A DNA stretch of 38,179 bases from Candidatus Saccharimonadota bacterium. GTDB lineage: Bacteria; Patescibacteriota; Saccharimonadia; Saccharimonadales; Saccharimonadaceae. How positions within the stretch are numbered: the first letter of the stretch is position 1; each line of letters begins with the position of its first letter. Both the position numbers and the translations under genes were made by a program. Positions 1 to 8,233 of this stretch are shown here, piece by piece. The notes under the pieces are model-generated. The model saw only the letters and a list, made by a program, of their open reading frames with translations, made no database searches and was not told the DNA's origin. The stretch lies in contig JAFWMC010000002.1 in assembly GCA_017510805.1 (NCBI GenBank), positions 1 through 38,179 on the forward strand, in the 5' to 3' direction.

Positions 1-582
1 AGTAACAATACCTGGTGTAGTAGAAGCAAGAGCAAAGCCCCAAGTATTAGGAGATAGAGCAGAAGCAGAACTAAGAGAAGAGGTAGTAGTATTACCAATA
101 GGAGCAATGTAAGTATTAGTAATAAGACTACCACCCGTCTCCTGAGTATTAGTACCAGTTAGGTTATTGGCTACAAGACTACTAGGTATAGTAGACTCTG
201 TATGTGTACCAGAAGTAGAGAGAAGTAATTGATGAACCATTGGACTATTAGTTTCTAAATAGACATTGTCACTACTACTAACTACATTGCCAAGTGTACC
301 ACCAGAACTACCATCTTGAGAATAAGACAGAGAGACTGGAGTACCAGCAGAGCCATGAGAACTACTAACACTAATGTAGTAGGAGAGAGGAGAGTTAGAG
401 ACAGAAACGGAGACTGGGGAGGTGGATGAGCCAGAAACTACTGAAGGAGAGGAAGGATCAAGAGGAGTGGCAAAAGTAGATTCTATGGGAAAGATAGAAA
501 TAGAAAATAAGAGAGTAAACAAAAACGCTACGGAAATGGTAGCATAAGGTATAAATATTTTCTTTGATATAATTTTGCGCAT
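1..582 (-). CDS. Surface/secreted protein, N-terminal part (runs off the left edge)
   Basis: An open frame on the minus strand runs from an ATG at 580-582 to the window edge (194 codons, no stop), preceded by a near-perfect Shine-Dalgarno (AAGGAGGTG) a few bases upstream. The first 12 residues are basic, followed by a hydrophobic stretch (about residues 12-34) that looks like a signal peptide or membrane anchor. The rest is rich in Ser, Thr, Gly and Asn with predicted beta strands. Near residue 180 there is an NTWG motif in a context (Y-x-hydrophobic-V-S ... L-x-x-NTWG) also seen in the DGR target at 16322 and, as GTWG, in the protein at 36202. I infer a cell-surface protein of a local paralogous family. 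The C-terminal domains lie outside the window, so the function is unknown. Confidence 0.75.
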   Translation of the reverse strand, partial: MRKIISKKIFIPYATISVAFLFTLLFSISIFPIESTFATPLDPSSPSVVSGSSTSPVSVSVSNSPLSYYISVSSSHGSAGTPVSLSYSQDGSSGGTLGNVVSSSDNVYLETNSPMVHQLLLSTSGTHTESTIPSSLVANNLTGTNTQETGGSLITNTYIAPIGNTTTSSLSSASALSPNTWGFALASTTPGIVT

Positions 583-793
583 TGACACCTCCTTAATTTT
601 TGAACTATCCTGGTGCCTTTAATAAAAATCAGCACCGTATGGGGTCGTCGAACCAATTACGGTGCAGTTTGTACTCTGCCGTAAAACCATACGATGCTGA
701 TTTTTGGCAACGTACAGATTACTGCACTGTAATGTAATTGATTCGACAGTCTAATTATAGCACGAGTTTGGTTTTATGTATATAATTTTTATG
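583..793 (-). promoter_or_regulatory. Structured 5' leader of the left-edge surface gene with crossing helices
   Basis: The gap between the surface gene and fmt has no gene. On the minus strand a TATAAT at 753-758 could start a transcript with a leader of about 150 nt. Complementary segments are 624-642 with 687-705 (19 nt, one G-T position) and 647-660 with 734-747 (14 nt, G-U allowed). These helices cross each other, as in a pseudoknot or two alternative folds. A third hairpin (656-684, stem TTACGG/CCGTAA plus CAG/CTG) competes with the second helix. No known riboswitch class was recognised. Confidence 0.45.
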
Positions 794-1576
794 CTATTTT
801 TTATAACCATTTAAGAAAGATTTGGCATCCATGGATTTTTTGCCAGCGGGCTGGATTTCGTCAATAATAAGATATTTGCCGTCTGAGCAGAGAATTGATA
901 GGGGCGACTCGGCAGTATCGGCAATGTGGGCGGTATGAATAATACACTCCTTGCCGTAGAAAGTATAGGTACTTTTAGGCCAGCTGGCAAAGGCGCGGAT
1001 TTCGTAAAGCAGACGAAGGGCGGGCTTTTTAGGATCTAGAGGAGACATGGAGCGGTCTAATTTTTCGCAATAGGTGGCTTTATCTTCATTCTGAGCAATA
1101 GGAGCGGGTAAATTGAATAAATTGTCTACGAGCCACTCGGTACCAAGCGTGGCAAGCTGATGATAAAGTTCGGCTTTGGTAAGGCTAGCGCCGTCAATGG
1201 TAGTCTGGTAGTAAATTGGGCCGGCATCCATTTTTTTGCCAAGTTTCATGATGCTAATACCAAATTCTTCATCGCCATTTAAAATGGCAGATTCTATGGG
1301 GCTAGGGCCACGATATTGAGGCAGCAAAGAAGGATGAAGATTAATAATTCCGCCGGTGTTTTCAAATAGGTCTAGTAGATCTTGGTGAATGATGACGCCA
1401 AAGCTAGCTAAAACTGCGGGAATATCAGGATTTTCAAGTTTTAGCTGCTTGACGATGTCTAGATCGGACTTGGTGCGAGCGTGGAATAAAATGTTAAAAT
1501 TTTTACTCAAGGTGGCAAGGGCGGCGTCGGCAAGGGGGCCGTTACCGAGAAAAATGATGGATTTTTGGCTATTCAT
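794..1576 (-). CDS. fmt: Methionyl-tRNA formyltransferase
   Basis: Transfers a formyl group from 10-formyl-tetrahydrofolate to Met-tRNA(fMet) for translation initiation. The 260-residue product carries the family signature around residues 79-101 (INLHPSLLPQYRGPSPI, then AILNGD) with the catalytic triad equivalents N79, H81 and D117 (KKMDAGPI). It is short compared with the usual length of about 310 residues; the C-terminal tRNA-binding domain is reduced. The start ATG lies inside the end of def (8-nt overlap), so the two are translationally coupled in a def-fmt operon, the classic arrangement of the formylation/deformylation pair. Confidence 0.93.
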   Translation of the reverse strand: MNSQKSIIFLGNGPLADAALATLSKNFNILFHARTKSDLDIVKQLKLENPDIPAVLASFGVIIHQDLLDLFENTGGIINLHPSLLPQYRGPSPIESAILNGDEEFGISIMKLGKKMDAGPIYYQTTIDGASLTKAELYHQLATLGTEWLVDNLFNLPAPIAQNEDKATYCEKLDRSMSPLDPKKPALRLLYEIRAFASWPKSTYTFYGKECIIHTAHIADTAESPLSILCSDGKYLIIDEIQPAGKKSMDAKSFLNGYKK

Positions 1577-2150
1577 CAGGGAAGAGCTCTTTGTTATTTT
1601 TGATATATTTATCGTAATCTAGCGGCTCTAGCTCGCCGTTATCCTCGCGGAGATGGAAGAAGGCGTCTTTTTTGTCTTTGATATGGTCAATAAAGAGGGT
1701 GCCCTCTAGGTGGTCTATTTCATGAAGTAAGGTGCGAGTAAGAGGGCCTTTGGCCTTGATGCGGACCTCGCTGCCGTCAATTAATTTGGCTTTGATGCGG
1801 GCCTTTTCAGGGCGGGGAACTAAGCCATAAATACCATTAGGAACAGAGAGACAGCCCTCGTAATCTTCGGTGATTTTACCTTCGGTTTTGATGACCTCTG
1901 GGTCAATGAGCGCAGTGAAAGATTGGTCGTCTTTGTCTTCTAGATTGTCACGGATGATGATGATACGTTGATTAACACCCATCTGGGGAGCGGCCATAGC
2001 AGCAGAAAGCTCGTGGGGGTGAGCCTTTTCCCAATCAAGGGAAAGGTCTACCATATCTTGGATGATTTTTTTGGTTTCGTCGGTGATATGGTTAACTTTT
2101 TTGGACTTTTCACGTAGACGTGGATCTGGGGTAACGATAATCTTCTTCAT
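1569..2150 (-). CDS. def: Peptide deformylase
   Basis: Removes the N-formyl group from nascent proteins. The 193-residue product has the three deformylase motifs: a degenerate motif 1 (AAMAAPQMG, residues 51-59; the first two glycines of the usual GxGLAAPQ are replaced by Ser and Ala), motif 2 EGCLSVP with metal-binding C100, and motif 3 HEIDHLEG with metal ligands H143 and H147 and catalytic E144. First gene of a def-fmt operon. The ATG is 7 nt from a TGATATAAT box (2158-2166), so the mRNA is probably leaderless. Confidence 0.95.
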   Translation of the reverse strand: MKKIIVTPDPRLREKSKKVNHITDETKKIIQDMVDLSLDWEKAHPHELSAAMAAPQMGVNQRIIIIRDNLEDKDDQSFTALIDPEVIKTEGKITEDYEGCLSVPNGIYGLVPRPEKARIKAKLIDGSEVRIKAKGPLTRTLLHEIDHLEGTLFIDHIKDKKDAFFHLREDNGELEPLDYDKYIKNNKELFPDE

Positions 2151-2157
2151 TGGTACT

Positions 2158-2166
2158 ATTATATCA
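2158..2166 (-). promoter_or_regulatory. Extended -10 of def (leaderless type)
   Basis: TGATATAAT on the minus strand, 7 nt upstream of the def ATG. No clear -35 element. The spacing puts the transcription start at or next to the start codon. Confidence 0.6.
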
Positions 2167-2284
2167 TATTTTTGTCAGATATGATTCTGTGCAGGCGAAA
2201 AATGCATATAGAGCAAAAGAGAGATGCGTTTTTGCTATTGGGCATGGTATGCTGGAGGAAATAGGTAAAAAGGAAAAATAATAG

Positions 2285-3010
2285 ATGTTGAAAGCTGTAG
2301 TATTTGATAGTGGGTGGGGTGGGGAGATGTTTGCAGATTATCTGGAGGAAAAAGTGCCAGTAATAGAGGTGGTTCGGGTGATTGATTGGCGAGAAGCGCC
2401 ATATAGCAAGAGGGGTAGAACCGATATTTGCATTATGGCAGATAAAGCTTTGGCGCCGTATATCGGCGAAGTAGATGTGATTGTACTGGCAAGTTTTGCG
2501 GTGACGGTTTCGGCGATGGCTTATCTTAAATGGAAGTATCCAGAGCAAAAATTTGTGGGGTTTGAAATGAATTTGAGTGATTATGTAGAAAATAGGTGGA
2601 ATGCAGGTGCGGTGATGGCGCTAGCAACTGGGGTAGTTGCGGAGTCGGTGAGCTTTGAGAAAGAGTTAATGAAATTGAGTGATTTAACGGTAATTACGCC
2701 AGAATGTAGTAGTTGGATTCAGAGGGTGGATGATGGTGAAATGACAGAGGAAATTTTGCGTGAAGAGCTGGGAGTGTTTACCAAGATAAATGTAGGGACG
2801 ATTTTACTTTATTCAACGGGCTTTACAGATTTAACGTCAATGTTAAAGAATATTTACGGCCAGAGCGTAGCGGTGGTGGATGATTTTGCAAGAGTAGTGC
2901 ATCGTGTATGTATGGCGTTAAATTTGCGAGGTGCAGATGGGCGAAAAAAAGAAAAAGCACAGAGGCAGGCTACAACAAGGATGGTGGGTCTAGTTGAACA
3001 TGTGTGTTAG
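2285..3010 (+). CDS. Glutamate/aspartate-racemase-like protein lacking both catalytic cysteines
   Basis: The 241-residue protein begins with the racemase-like motif FDSGWGG (residues 7-13), and its layout follows the MurI/Asp-Glu racemase fold (ATG-V-V-x-S near 114-121, TPECSSWIQ near 138-146). In true glutamate racemases the two catalytic cysteines sit in xCNTA and GCTHYP motifs. Here the corresponding positions read LASFAVT (S70) and LYSTGFTD (S178), so both are serine. It may be a non-catalytic or altered-function homologue. A weak -10 (TGGTATGCT, 2245-2253) and an A-rich SD-like stretch precede the ATG. Its 3' end overlaps that of priA by about 41 nt (convergent). Confidence 0.6.
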   Translation: MLKAVVFDSGWGGEMFADYLEEKVPVIEVVRVIDWREAPYSKRGRTDICIMADKALAPYIGEVDVIVLASFAVTVSAMAYLKWKYPEQKFVGFEMNLSDYVENRWNAGAVMALATGVVAESVSFEKELMKLSDLTVITPECSSWIQRVDDGEMTEEILREELGVFTKINVGTILLYSTGFTDLTSMLKNIYGQSVAVVDDFARVVHRVCMALNLRGADGRKKEKAQRQATTRMVGLVEHVC

Positions 3011-4934
3011 AATTTTTAGGCAAGAATTTTAGGATACCCAAGAGTTTTTGGCGAGAGGTGGATTTGATAATAATTTGCCAAGTATAGCCGCTGGTAGTGC
3101 GTTCGTGAAAGGCGGGGGTAGGGGCGGAGATTTCTATGGATTTGCTAGAGGTGGATTGATTAGCAAGGCTAGCTTGGTGCTGCAAGATTTTTTCAGCTTC
3201 GCGGATGCGGGCGAGGGTAGTCTTCTCAGTTTTATAAGTGATGGATACTTTGGCAAGATAACAAAAAGGTGGCAAATGAGACTTGTGACGTTTCTTGATT
3301 AGATAATTATAGAATGATGTATAATCGGCGGAAATGGCAGAGGTGATGGCGGGATGATCTGGCTGGTAAGTTTGTATGAAAGCATTAGCCTCCTTAATAT
3401 GGCCACGGCCGACACGTCCGAGGACTTGAGTAAGCAAATGAAAGGTGCGTTCCTCGGCGGAATAATCGGGCAGGGAAAGACCAGAGTCGGCTTGGACGAC
3501 ACCGACAGTAGCGAGGTTTGGTAAATCAAGGCCTTTGGCGATAGTCTGGGTGCCAATAATGATATCTATTTTACCAGATTTTATGTCGTCATACTTAGCA
3601 TTTAATGTAGTAGATTTAGTATTGTCGGCATCAAAGCGGGCAATGGTGGCATCAGGGAAGAGTTGAGATAATTCGGACTCTAGTAGTTTGGTGCCAAAGC
3701 CTTTATGGATGATATTTAGTCCACCACATTCTGGGCAAGAGTGAGGTATTTTAGCCTGATGGCCGCAAGTATGGCAGGCAAGCTGATAATTATCAGTATG
3801 GAGAGTAAGCGGGAGAAAACAGTTAGGACAGAGGGCTTGCCATCCACAATTTTCACAGATGGTAAGAGGGGCGGAGCCGCGACGGTTATGGAAAATGAGG
3901 GTTTGGCGGTGGTGAGCTAGGTTATCTTTGATAGTATTTAAGAGAGGGGTGCTGAAATAGCGGTTTTTAGAGAAGACTTCCTTAGACTTAAAATCAATGA
4001 TTTTGATGTCTGGCTTTTTGGCGGTGGTCTTGGCTTTTTGATTGAGAGTGATAACGGAATTATGTTGTTTGGCTAGGTGATAATCGGCAACAAGAGGGGT
4101 GGCGGTGCCCTGGATACAGGGGATTTGTAGGCTACTAGCAATAAAACTAGCTAGGCGGAGAGCGGAATATTTAGGAGTGTTTTCTTGATAATAGGCGGAC
4201 TCGTGGGCTTCGTCAATAATGATAAGGCCAAGGTCTTTAACGGGGGCAAAGAGGGCAGAACGAGGACCGATGATAATCTGGGGATGTTTAGAAATGAGGA
4301 GTTTCTCCCAGATTTGATGTCTAGTAGATTCGGTTTGGTTGGAGTGGATGAGGGTTACTTGTCCGCCGAAAGTATTTTCAAAAACTTGGACAAGTTGGCT
4401 GGTGAGGGCGATTTCTGGAACTAAAAGAATGGTAGATTTTTGCTGTTTTAGGGCCTCAGAGGCCATTTTTAGGTAGATATTGGTTTTACCACTACCAGTA
4501 ATGCCATGGAGTAGTTTCGTGGGCGTAGGGCACTTCTGAAGGCCTTGTAGGGCCTGTTTTTGGGCAGGGTTGAGGGGGATGATGGGTAATTTTGGCGGAT
4601 TTTCAGGTGTTTCGGGAATCTTGCGGCGGTTTTTGTCTAAACCTTTAGGGAGAACCATCTGGGCGATAGTGGGGAGGGGTGTGAGATAATATTGACTAAG
4701 CCAATGGATAGATTTTAAGAGATGGTTAGGGATGGGTGTTTGATAGGTGGTACTTTTGATGGGTTTGGTTTTGATGGGCGGTTTTGGTACTTTTTGGTTA
4801 ATAATACCAGTGGTGGTGAATTTGCCGAGCGGAATAGTGACGAGTTGGCCAGGCTGTAATTCGGTATCAGAGGAATAAGTTAGCATGCCAGCATCTTGGC
4901 GGAATAATTTCAGGGGTATCACCTCGTAGTACAT
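2970..4934 (-). CDS. priA: Primosomal protein N' (replication restart helicase)
   Basis: PriA recognises stalled forks and reloads the replisome. The product (654 residues from the preferred start) has an N-terminal DNA-binding region, Walker A (GITGSGKT), a DEAH box (IIDEAHES), a zinc-binding cysteine cluster (CENC..CPNC..CHTC..CPEC) inserted in the helicase core, and a C-terminal PriA domain. It is somewhat shorter than E. coli PriA (732). An in-frame ATG lies 25 codons upstream, but I choose the ATG at 4932-4934 because a TGCTATAAT box ends 6 nt before it. The upstream ATG would overlap the divergent femX-like promoter and gene. Convergent 3' overlap with the racemase-like gene. Confidence 0.93.
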   Translation of the reverse strand: MYYEVIPLKLFRQDAGMLTYSSDTELQPGQLVTIPLGKFTTTGIINQKVPKPPIKTKPIKSTTYQTPIPNHLLKSIHWLSQYYLTPLPTIAQMVLPKGLDKNRRKIPETPENPPKLPIIPLNPAQKQALQGLQKCPTPTKLLHGITGSGKTNIYLKMASEALKQQKSTILLVPEIALTSQLVQVFENTFGGQVTLIHSNQTESTRHQIWEKLLISKHPQIIIGPRSALFAPVKDLGLIIIDEAHESAYYQENTPKYSALRLASFIASSLQIPCIQGTATPLVADYHLAKQHNSVITLNQKAKTTAKKPDIKIIDFKSKEVFSKNRYFSTPLLNTIKDNLAHHRQTLIFHNRRGSAPLTICENCGWQALCPNCFLPLTLHTDNYQLACHTCGHQAKIPHSCPECGGLNIIHKGFGTKLLESELSQLFPDATIARFDADNTKSTTLNAKYDDIKSGKIDIIIGTQTIAKGLDLPNLATVGVVQADSGLSLPDYSAEERTFHLLTQVLGRVGRGHIKEANAFIQTYQPDHPAITSAISADYTSFYNYLIKKRHKSHLPPFCYLAKVSITYKTEKTTLARIREAEKILQHQASLANQSTSSKSIEISAPTPAFHERTTSGYTWQIIIKSTSRQKLLGILKFLPKNSNTHVQLDPPSLL

Positions 4935-4940
4935 ATATTT

Positions 4941-4949
4941 ATTATAGCA
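4941..4949 (-). promoter_or_regulatory. Extended -10 of priA (leaderless type)
   Basis: TGCTATAAT on the minus strand with 6 nt to the chosen ATG. It is back-to-back with the promoter of the FemAB-like gene at 4958-4966; the two divergent starts are only 38 nt apart. Confidence 0.6.
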
Positions 4950-4957
4950 TTTATTGG

Positions 4958-4966
4958 TGGTATAAT
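4958..4966 (+). promoter_or_regulatory. Extended -10 of the FemAB-like gene (leaderless type)
   Basis: TGGTATAAT ends 6 nt before the ATG at 4973, and there is no Shine-Dalgarno sequence. Confidence 0.6.
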
Positions 4967-4972
4967 TGAGAT

Positions 4973-6031
4973 ATGGAATTCGTGGAGATAGAGAGAGAAG
5001 AATTTGCAAAGTTTGCGGAGAGGCAAGTCAATGCGAATTTTTTGCAGAGTGCAGAGATGTATGATCGGTATAAGGCAAAGGGGAGAGAAGTGTATTTATT
5101 AGGGGTGAAACGGAGTCAGAAATTATGTTTGGTGGGGCTAGTGGTGGCGATGCGGAAAGTGGGAAAATGGAAGATTTTTAATTGTCCAGGTGGTCCGTTG
5201 CTAGATTATAATAATACAGAGCTGATGGAGTTTTGGACGAGAGAAGCAAAGAAGTTTCTAAGAAGTAAAGGTGGGATGATTTTGCAGATTAGCCCAAATA
5301 TCATTGCTAGGGAGCGAGATATTGATGCGGAGGAAGTGCCAGGTGGCGAAAATAATTTGGCGGTGAAAGATAATTTGGTGAAGATGGGGTATAAATATTT
5401 AGGAGAGTATGAACAAGCAAAATGGGTGTATAAATTAGGGGTGAAGGGAGCAGATTTGGACCAGATGTATAAAAATTTTCGTAAAGGACATAAACTTTCT
5501 ATTCGGTATGCTAAAGATAGGTATGGAGTAAAAATTCGCGAGCTAAAATATGATGAGCTGCCGATCTTGAAAGAGTTAGCGGCAGAGGCAGGGGAATATC
5601 ATGGGTTTCGGCCGCCAGAGGTGACTTATTTTCAGGAGATGTATAAGGCATTTGGAGATAAAGTGAAGTTTTTCGTTAGTGAGATGAAAGATCCAGAAAC
5701 AGGAAAGAAAGTGGTGACTTCGGGGGGGATGTTTATGCTGTATGGGCCGGAAGTGGTATATCTATATTCTGGGTCGCGGAGAGAATATAAAAAATATGGT
5801 GGGCCACATCTGATACAATGGCAGATGATTCAATATGCAGCGAAAAATGGTTTTTCGGAATACAACTTTTATGGGGTGCGGCCAGTGAAGGGAAACGGAG
5901 TATATGCTTTTAAGAGAGGCTTTAAGGGGCGAGTAGTGGAGCTTTTGGGGACATTTATTTTGCCACTAAATATGGCAGGAAAAGCCTACGTTTTAAGGAA
6001 GAAAACTGAGGAGATGAGGGGCGTAGCGTAA
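4973..6031 (+). CDS. FemAB/MurM-type peptidoglycan bridge aminoacyltransferase
   Basis: Proteins of this GNAT-fold family add amino acids from aminoacyl-tRNA to the lipid II stem peptide. The 352-residue product shows an N-terminal NFLQS motif (about residues 23-27), a central basic YKNFRKGHKLSIRYA region, and the C-terminal signature SGGMFMLYG ... YSGSRREYKKYGGPHLIQWQMIQYA followed by YNFYGV, which is diagnostic of FemX/FemAB-like proteins. The start is set by the promoter 6 nt upstream. It stands alone here but belongs functionally with the wall genes at 22.9-28 kb. The transferred residue cannot be deduced. Confidence 0.85.
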   Translation: MEFVEIEREEFAKFAERQVNANFLQSAEMYDRYKAKGREVYLLGVKRSQKLCLVGLVVAMRKVGKWKIFNCPGGPLLDYNNTELMEFWTREAKKFLRSKGGMILQISPNIIARERDIDAEEVPGGENNLAVKDNLVKMGYKYLGEYEQAKWVYKLGVKGADLDQMYKNFRKGHKLSIRYAKDRYGVKIRELKYDELPILKELAAEAGEYHGFRPPEVTYFQEMYKAFGDKVKFFVSEMKDPETGKKVVTSGGMFMLYGPEVVYLYSGSRREYKKYGGPHLIQWQMIQYAAKNGFSEYNFYGVRPVKGNGVYAFKRGFKGRVVELLGTFILPLNMAGKAYVLRKKTEEMRGVA

Positions 6032-6105
6032 TTGTTGTATAAAATACTTGATTTTTATTATTAGATACGATAAAATAGAGAAGAGAAGAGTTAAGGAGAG
6101 GTAAA

Positions 6106-6402
6106 ATGCTAGATGTATTCGTGACTTCGCGAGTGCGGAGAAAGATATTGGTAGTCTTTGCGAAGTATCCGGATTTTAAAACACACACACGGGCTTTGGC
6201 CAAATTAATCAAAGAGGACCCGGGCAATATTCAGCGCGAATTAAAGCGTTTGGAGAAGGGGAAGTTTTTGATTATGACTAAAAAAGGGAATATGAATATT
6301 TATCAGACAAATAAACAATTCCCGATTTTGAAGGAACTACAAAGTATGGTGATAAAGTCTCAGCAAATGTCTTCTAGCGGCAAATCCAAGAAGGTAATGT
6401 GA
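6106..6402 (+). CDS. Winged-helix transcriptional regulator
   Basis: The small 98-residue protein has an ArsR-like wHTH layout: helix, TRALAKLIKEDPGNIQRELKRLEKG (recognition helix region, residues 29-53), then a beta wing (FLIMTKKGNMNIYQTN). It has no cysteine metal site and no effector domain. A good SD (GGAGAGG) precedes the ATG. Its TGA stop overlaps the GTG start of recJ (ATGTGA), so the two genes are coupled. The target is unknown. Confidence 0.7.
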   Translation: MLDVFVTSRVRRKILVVFAKYPDFKTHTRALAKLIKEDPGNIQRELKRLEKGKFLIMTKKGNMNIYQTNKQFPILKELQSMVIKSQQMSSSGKSKKVM

Positions 6403-7994
6403 GCCTGCTTGCTAAAATCATGAAGCAGAGGGGGTTTGATGAGGGGTTTTTGTGTCCAGAATATGGGAATTTTGGGAAATTACCAGAGGTGGAGTTGGCG
6501 GCAGAGCGAATAATGCAGGCGGCGGAAAAAGGTGAAAAAGTGATAATATATGGGGATTATGATGCAGATGGAGTGACGGCAAGTACGGTGATGCGAGAGG
6601 CGCTTTCCCTGGTGGGAATTAAAGGGATAGAAGTGATGTTGCCAGATAGGTTTAAAGATGGCTATGGGATGAGCCAGCGGCTAGTGGAGCGGGCAAAGGA
6701 GATCTCGGTGGGGCTGGTAGTGACAGTAGATTGTGGGAGTGGAAATGCGGAGATTATTGATGAGCTAAATAATTTGGGGGTGGACGTGGTGGTGACAGAC
6801 CATCATGAATGTTTGAAAGATTTGCCGAGGGCGGTGGCAGTGGTGAATCCGCATCGGCGGGATGTAGAAACGCCTGAAGATTTGAAGAATTTAGCAGGGG
6901 TGGGGGTGGCTTTTATGGTAGCATATGAACTGATGCTAAAGGGGGCAATACCAGAGGGGCAAGAAAAGTGGCTGCTAGATATGGTGCTGATTGGGACGGT
7001 ATGTGATTCAATGGTGTTAACTGGCGCAAATAGGATATTATGCTATTATGGCATGAAAGTAGTGGCAAAGACTCGGCGAGCGGGGCTATTGGAACTGATG
7101 CGGCGAGCAGGGGTGAAACAGATTAATTCTGAGGCAATAGGTTTTCAGATAGGGCCAAGGATAAATGCGGCAGGGCGGATGCAGTCGGCAGATTTGGCTT
7201 TTGAATTATTAAATGCGAAGTCGCGGGTGGAGGCGGCAAGGTTGGCAGAGGAACTGGAACATTTGAACGGGCTGCGTAAAGAGGAGCAATTGAGAGCGGG
7301 TAGAGAGATTGCGGAGAGGGGTATTGGCTCAGAGAAGGTACTGGTGGAAGTGGGGGATTGGCATGAGGGGGTACTAGGGATAATTGCGGGGAGATTAGTA
7401 GAAGATTATAAGAGGCCAGCTTTTGCCTTGACAGAGGTAGATGGGGTGATGAAAGGGTCTGGGAGAAGTTTTGGTGAATTTAATTTAGCAGAAGCACTAT
7501 TGGAGTGCCAAAATTGCCTTGTGGGAGGTGGCGGGCATGCTGGCGCTTGTGGATTGAAATTGCTAAAAGAGCAAGTGAACAATTTTCGTAAAGCGGTGAA
7601 TAAATATTATGATAGTTTGGGCCTGACTGGACAGGAGAAATATTTGGAAGTGGCGGAAGATTTGGTACTGGATGATTTGTCGGAAGTAACAGTAGAAGAA
7701 ATAGAAGATTTGAACCGACTGGAGCCATATGGGGAGGGGAATAGTGAGCCGGTAGTGCTATTAAATGGAATGGAAGTGGTGGAAGTGCGAAAGATGGGGG
7801 CAGATGGCCAGCATTTAAAGCTGATTTTAAGAGATAAAAATGGAAGAACGATGGCAGTGATGGCCTTTTTTGCACCAGAGGAGTGGCTAAAAATACAGCC
7901 AATGCAAAAGGTGAGCGTGAAAGCTCACCTGATGATAAATGAATGGCAAGGTGTGAAAAATGCCGAAGGTAGGATTATTTCAATCCAAGCTTGA
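6399..7994 (+). CDS. recJ: Single-stranded-DNA-specific 5'-3' exonuclease RecJ
   Basis: RecJ degrades ssDNA during recombination and mismatch repair. The 531-residue protein has the DHH phosphoesterase motifs YGDYDADGVTAS (about 50-61), TVDCGSGN, and VVTDHHE (motif III), then a DHHA1 domain with GRSFGEFNL and the glycine-rich VGGGGHAGACGL motif, and a C-terminal OB-like domain (LEPYGEGNSEPVVLL). The start is GTG at 6399, overlapping the previous gene by 4 nt. The 3' end overlaps the convergent rpsU by 20 nt. The length fits the family (about 550-580). Confidence 0.93.
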   Translation: MSLLAKIMKQRGFDEGFLCPEYGNFGKLPEVELAAERIMQAAEKGEKVIIYGDYDADGVTASTVMREALSLVGIKGIEVMLPDRFKDGYGMSQRLVERAKEISVGLVVTVDCGSGNAEIIDELNNLGVDVVVTDHHECLKDLPRAVAVVNPHRRDVETPEDLKNLAGVGVAFMVAYELMLKGAIPEGQEKWLLDMVLIGTVCDSMVLTGANRILCYYGMKVVAKTRRAGLLELMRRAGVKQINSEAIGFQIGPRINAAGRMQSADLAFELLNAKSRVEAARLAEELEHLNGLRKEEQLRAGREIAERGIGSEKVLVEVGDWHEGVLGIIAGRLVEDYKRPAFALTEVDGVMKGSGRSFGEFNLAEALLECQNCLVGGGGHAGACGLKLLKEQVNNFRKAVNKYYDSLGLTGQEKYLEVAEDLVLDDLSEVTVEEIEDLNRLEPYGEGNSEPVVLLNGMEVVEVRKMGADGQHLKLILRDKNGRTMAVMAFFAPEEWLKIQPMQKVSVKAHLMINEWQGVKNAEGRIISIQA

Positions 7995-8193
7995 TGCGCT
8001 CGGTTTTTTCGGCTTTGCGAATCTCGCGGAGAATAGCCTTTTTGCGGCGCTCGGTCTTGGAAATGGGTTTACTAAAACGCATTTGAGACTTAGCCAAAGG
8101 CATGTTGCCACTCTGGAGAACCTTGCGATTAAAGCGACGAATGATGTTTTCGTTAGCTTCGTTCTGATCTTTTCTTGTAACTTTAATAGACAT
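7975..8193 (-). CDS. rpsU: 30S ribosomal protein bS21
   Basis: Small basic protein of 72 residues from the chosen start (MSIKVTRKDQNEAN...). It has the bS21 pattern RRFNRKVLQSGN, then KPISKTERRKKAILREIRKAEK. It sits near the 16S 3' end on the 30S subunit and takes part in initiation. A longer reading frame exists upstream, but the ATG at 8191-8193 matches the family start and has a TGGTATAAT box 10 nt upstream. Convergent with recJ (20-nt overlap). Confidence 0.9.
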   Translation of the reverse strand: MSIKVTRKDQNEANENIIRRFNRKVLQSGNMPLAKSQMRFSKPISKTERRKKAILREIRKAEKTERIKLGLK

Positions 8194-8203
8194 ATTGCTT
8201 CTC

Positions 8204-8212
8204 ATTATACCA
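8204..8212 (-). promoter_or_regulatory. Extended -10 of rpsU
   Basis: TGGTATAAT on the minus strand, 10 nt before the rpsU ATG. The mRNA is leaderless or has a leader of only a few bases. Confidence 0.55.
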
Positions 8213-8218
8213 GAGATG

Positions 8219-8227
8219 TGATAAAAT
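8219..8227 (+). promoter_or_regulatory. Extended -10 of the first adenylate kinase gene
   Basis: TGATAAAAT ends 6 nt before the ATG at 8234. There is no SD, so a leaderless start is likely. Confidence 0.55.
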
Positions 8228-8233
8228 TGCAAT

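Noticed and set aside
583-793. tRNA gene suggested by a GTCGAACC-like segment
   Set aside because: No cloverleaf can be formed; the segment pairs in a long-range helix instead.
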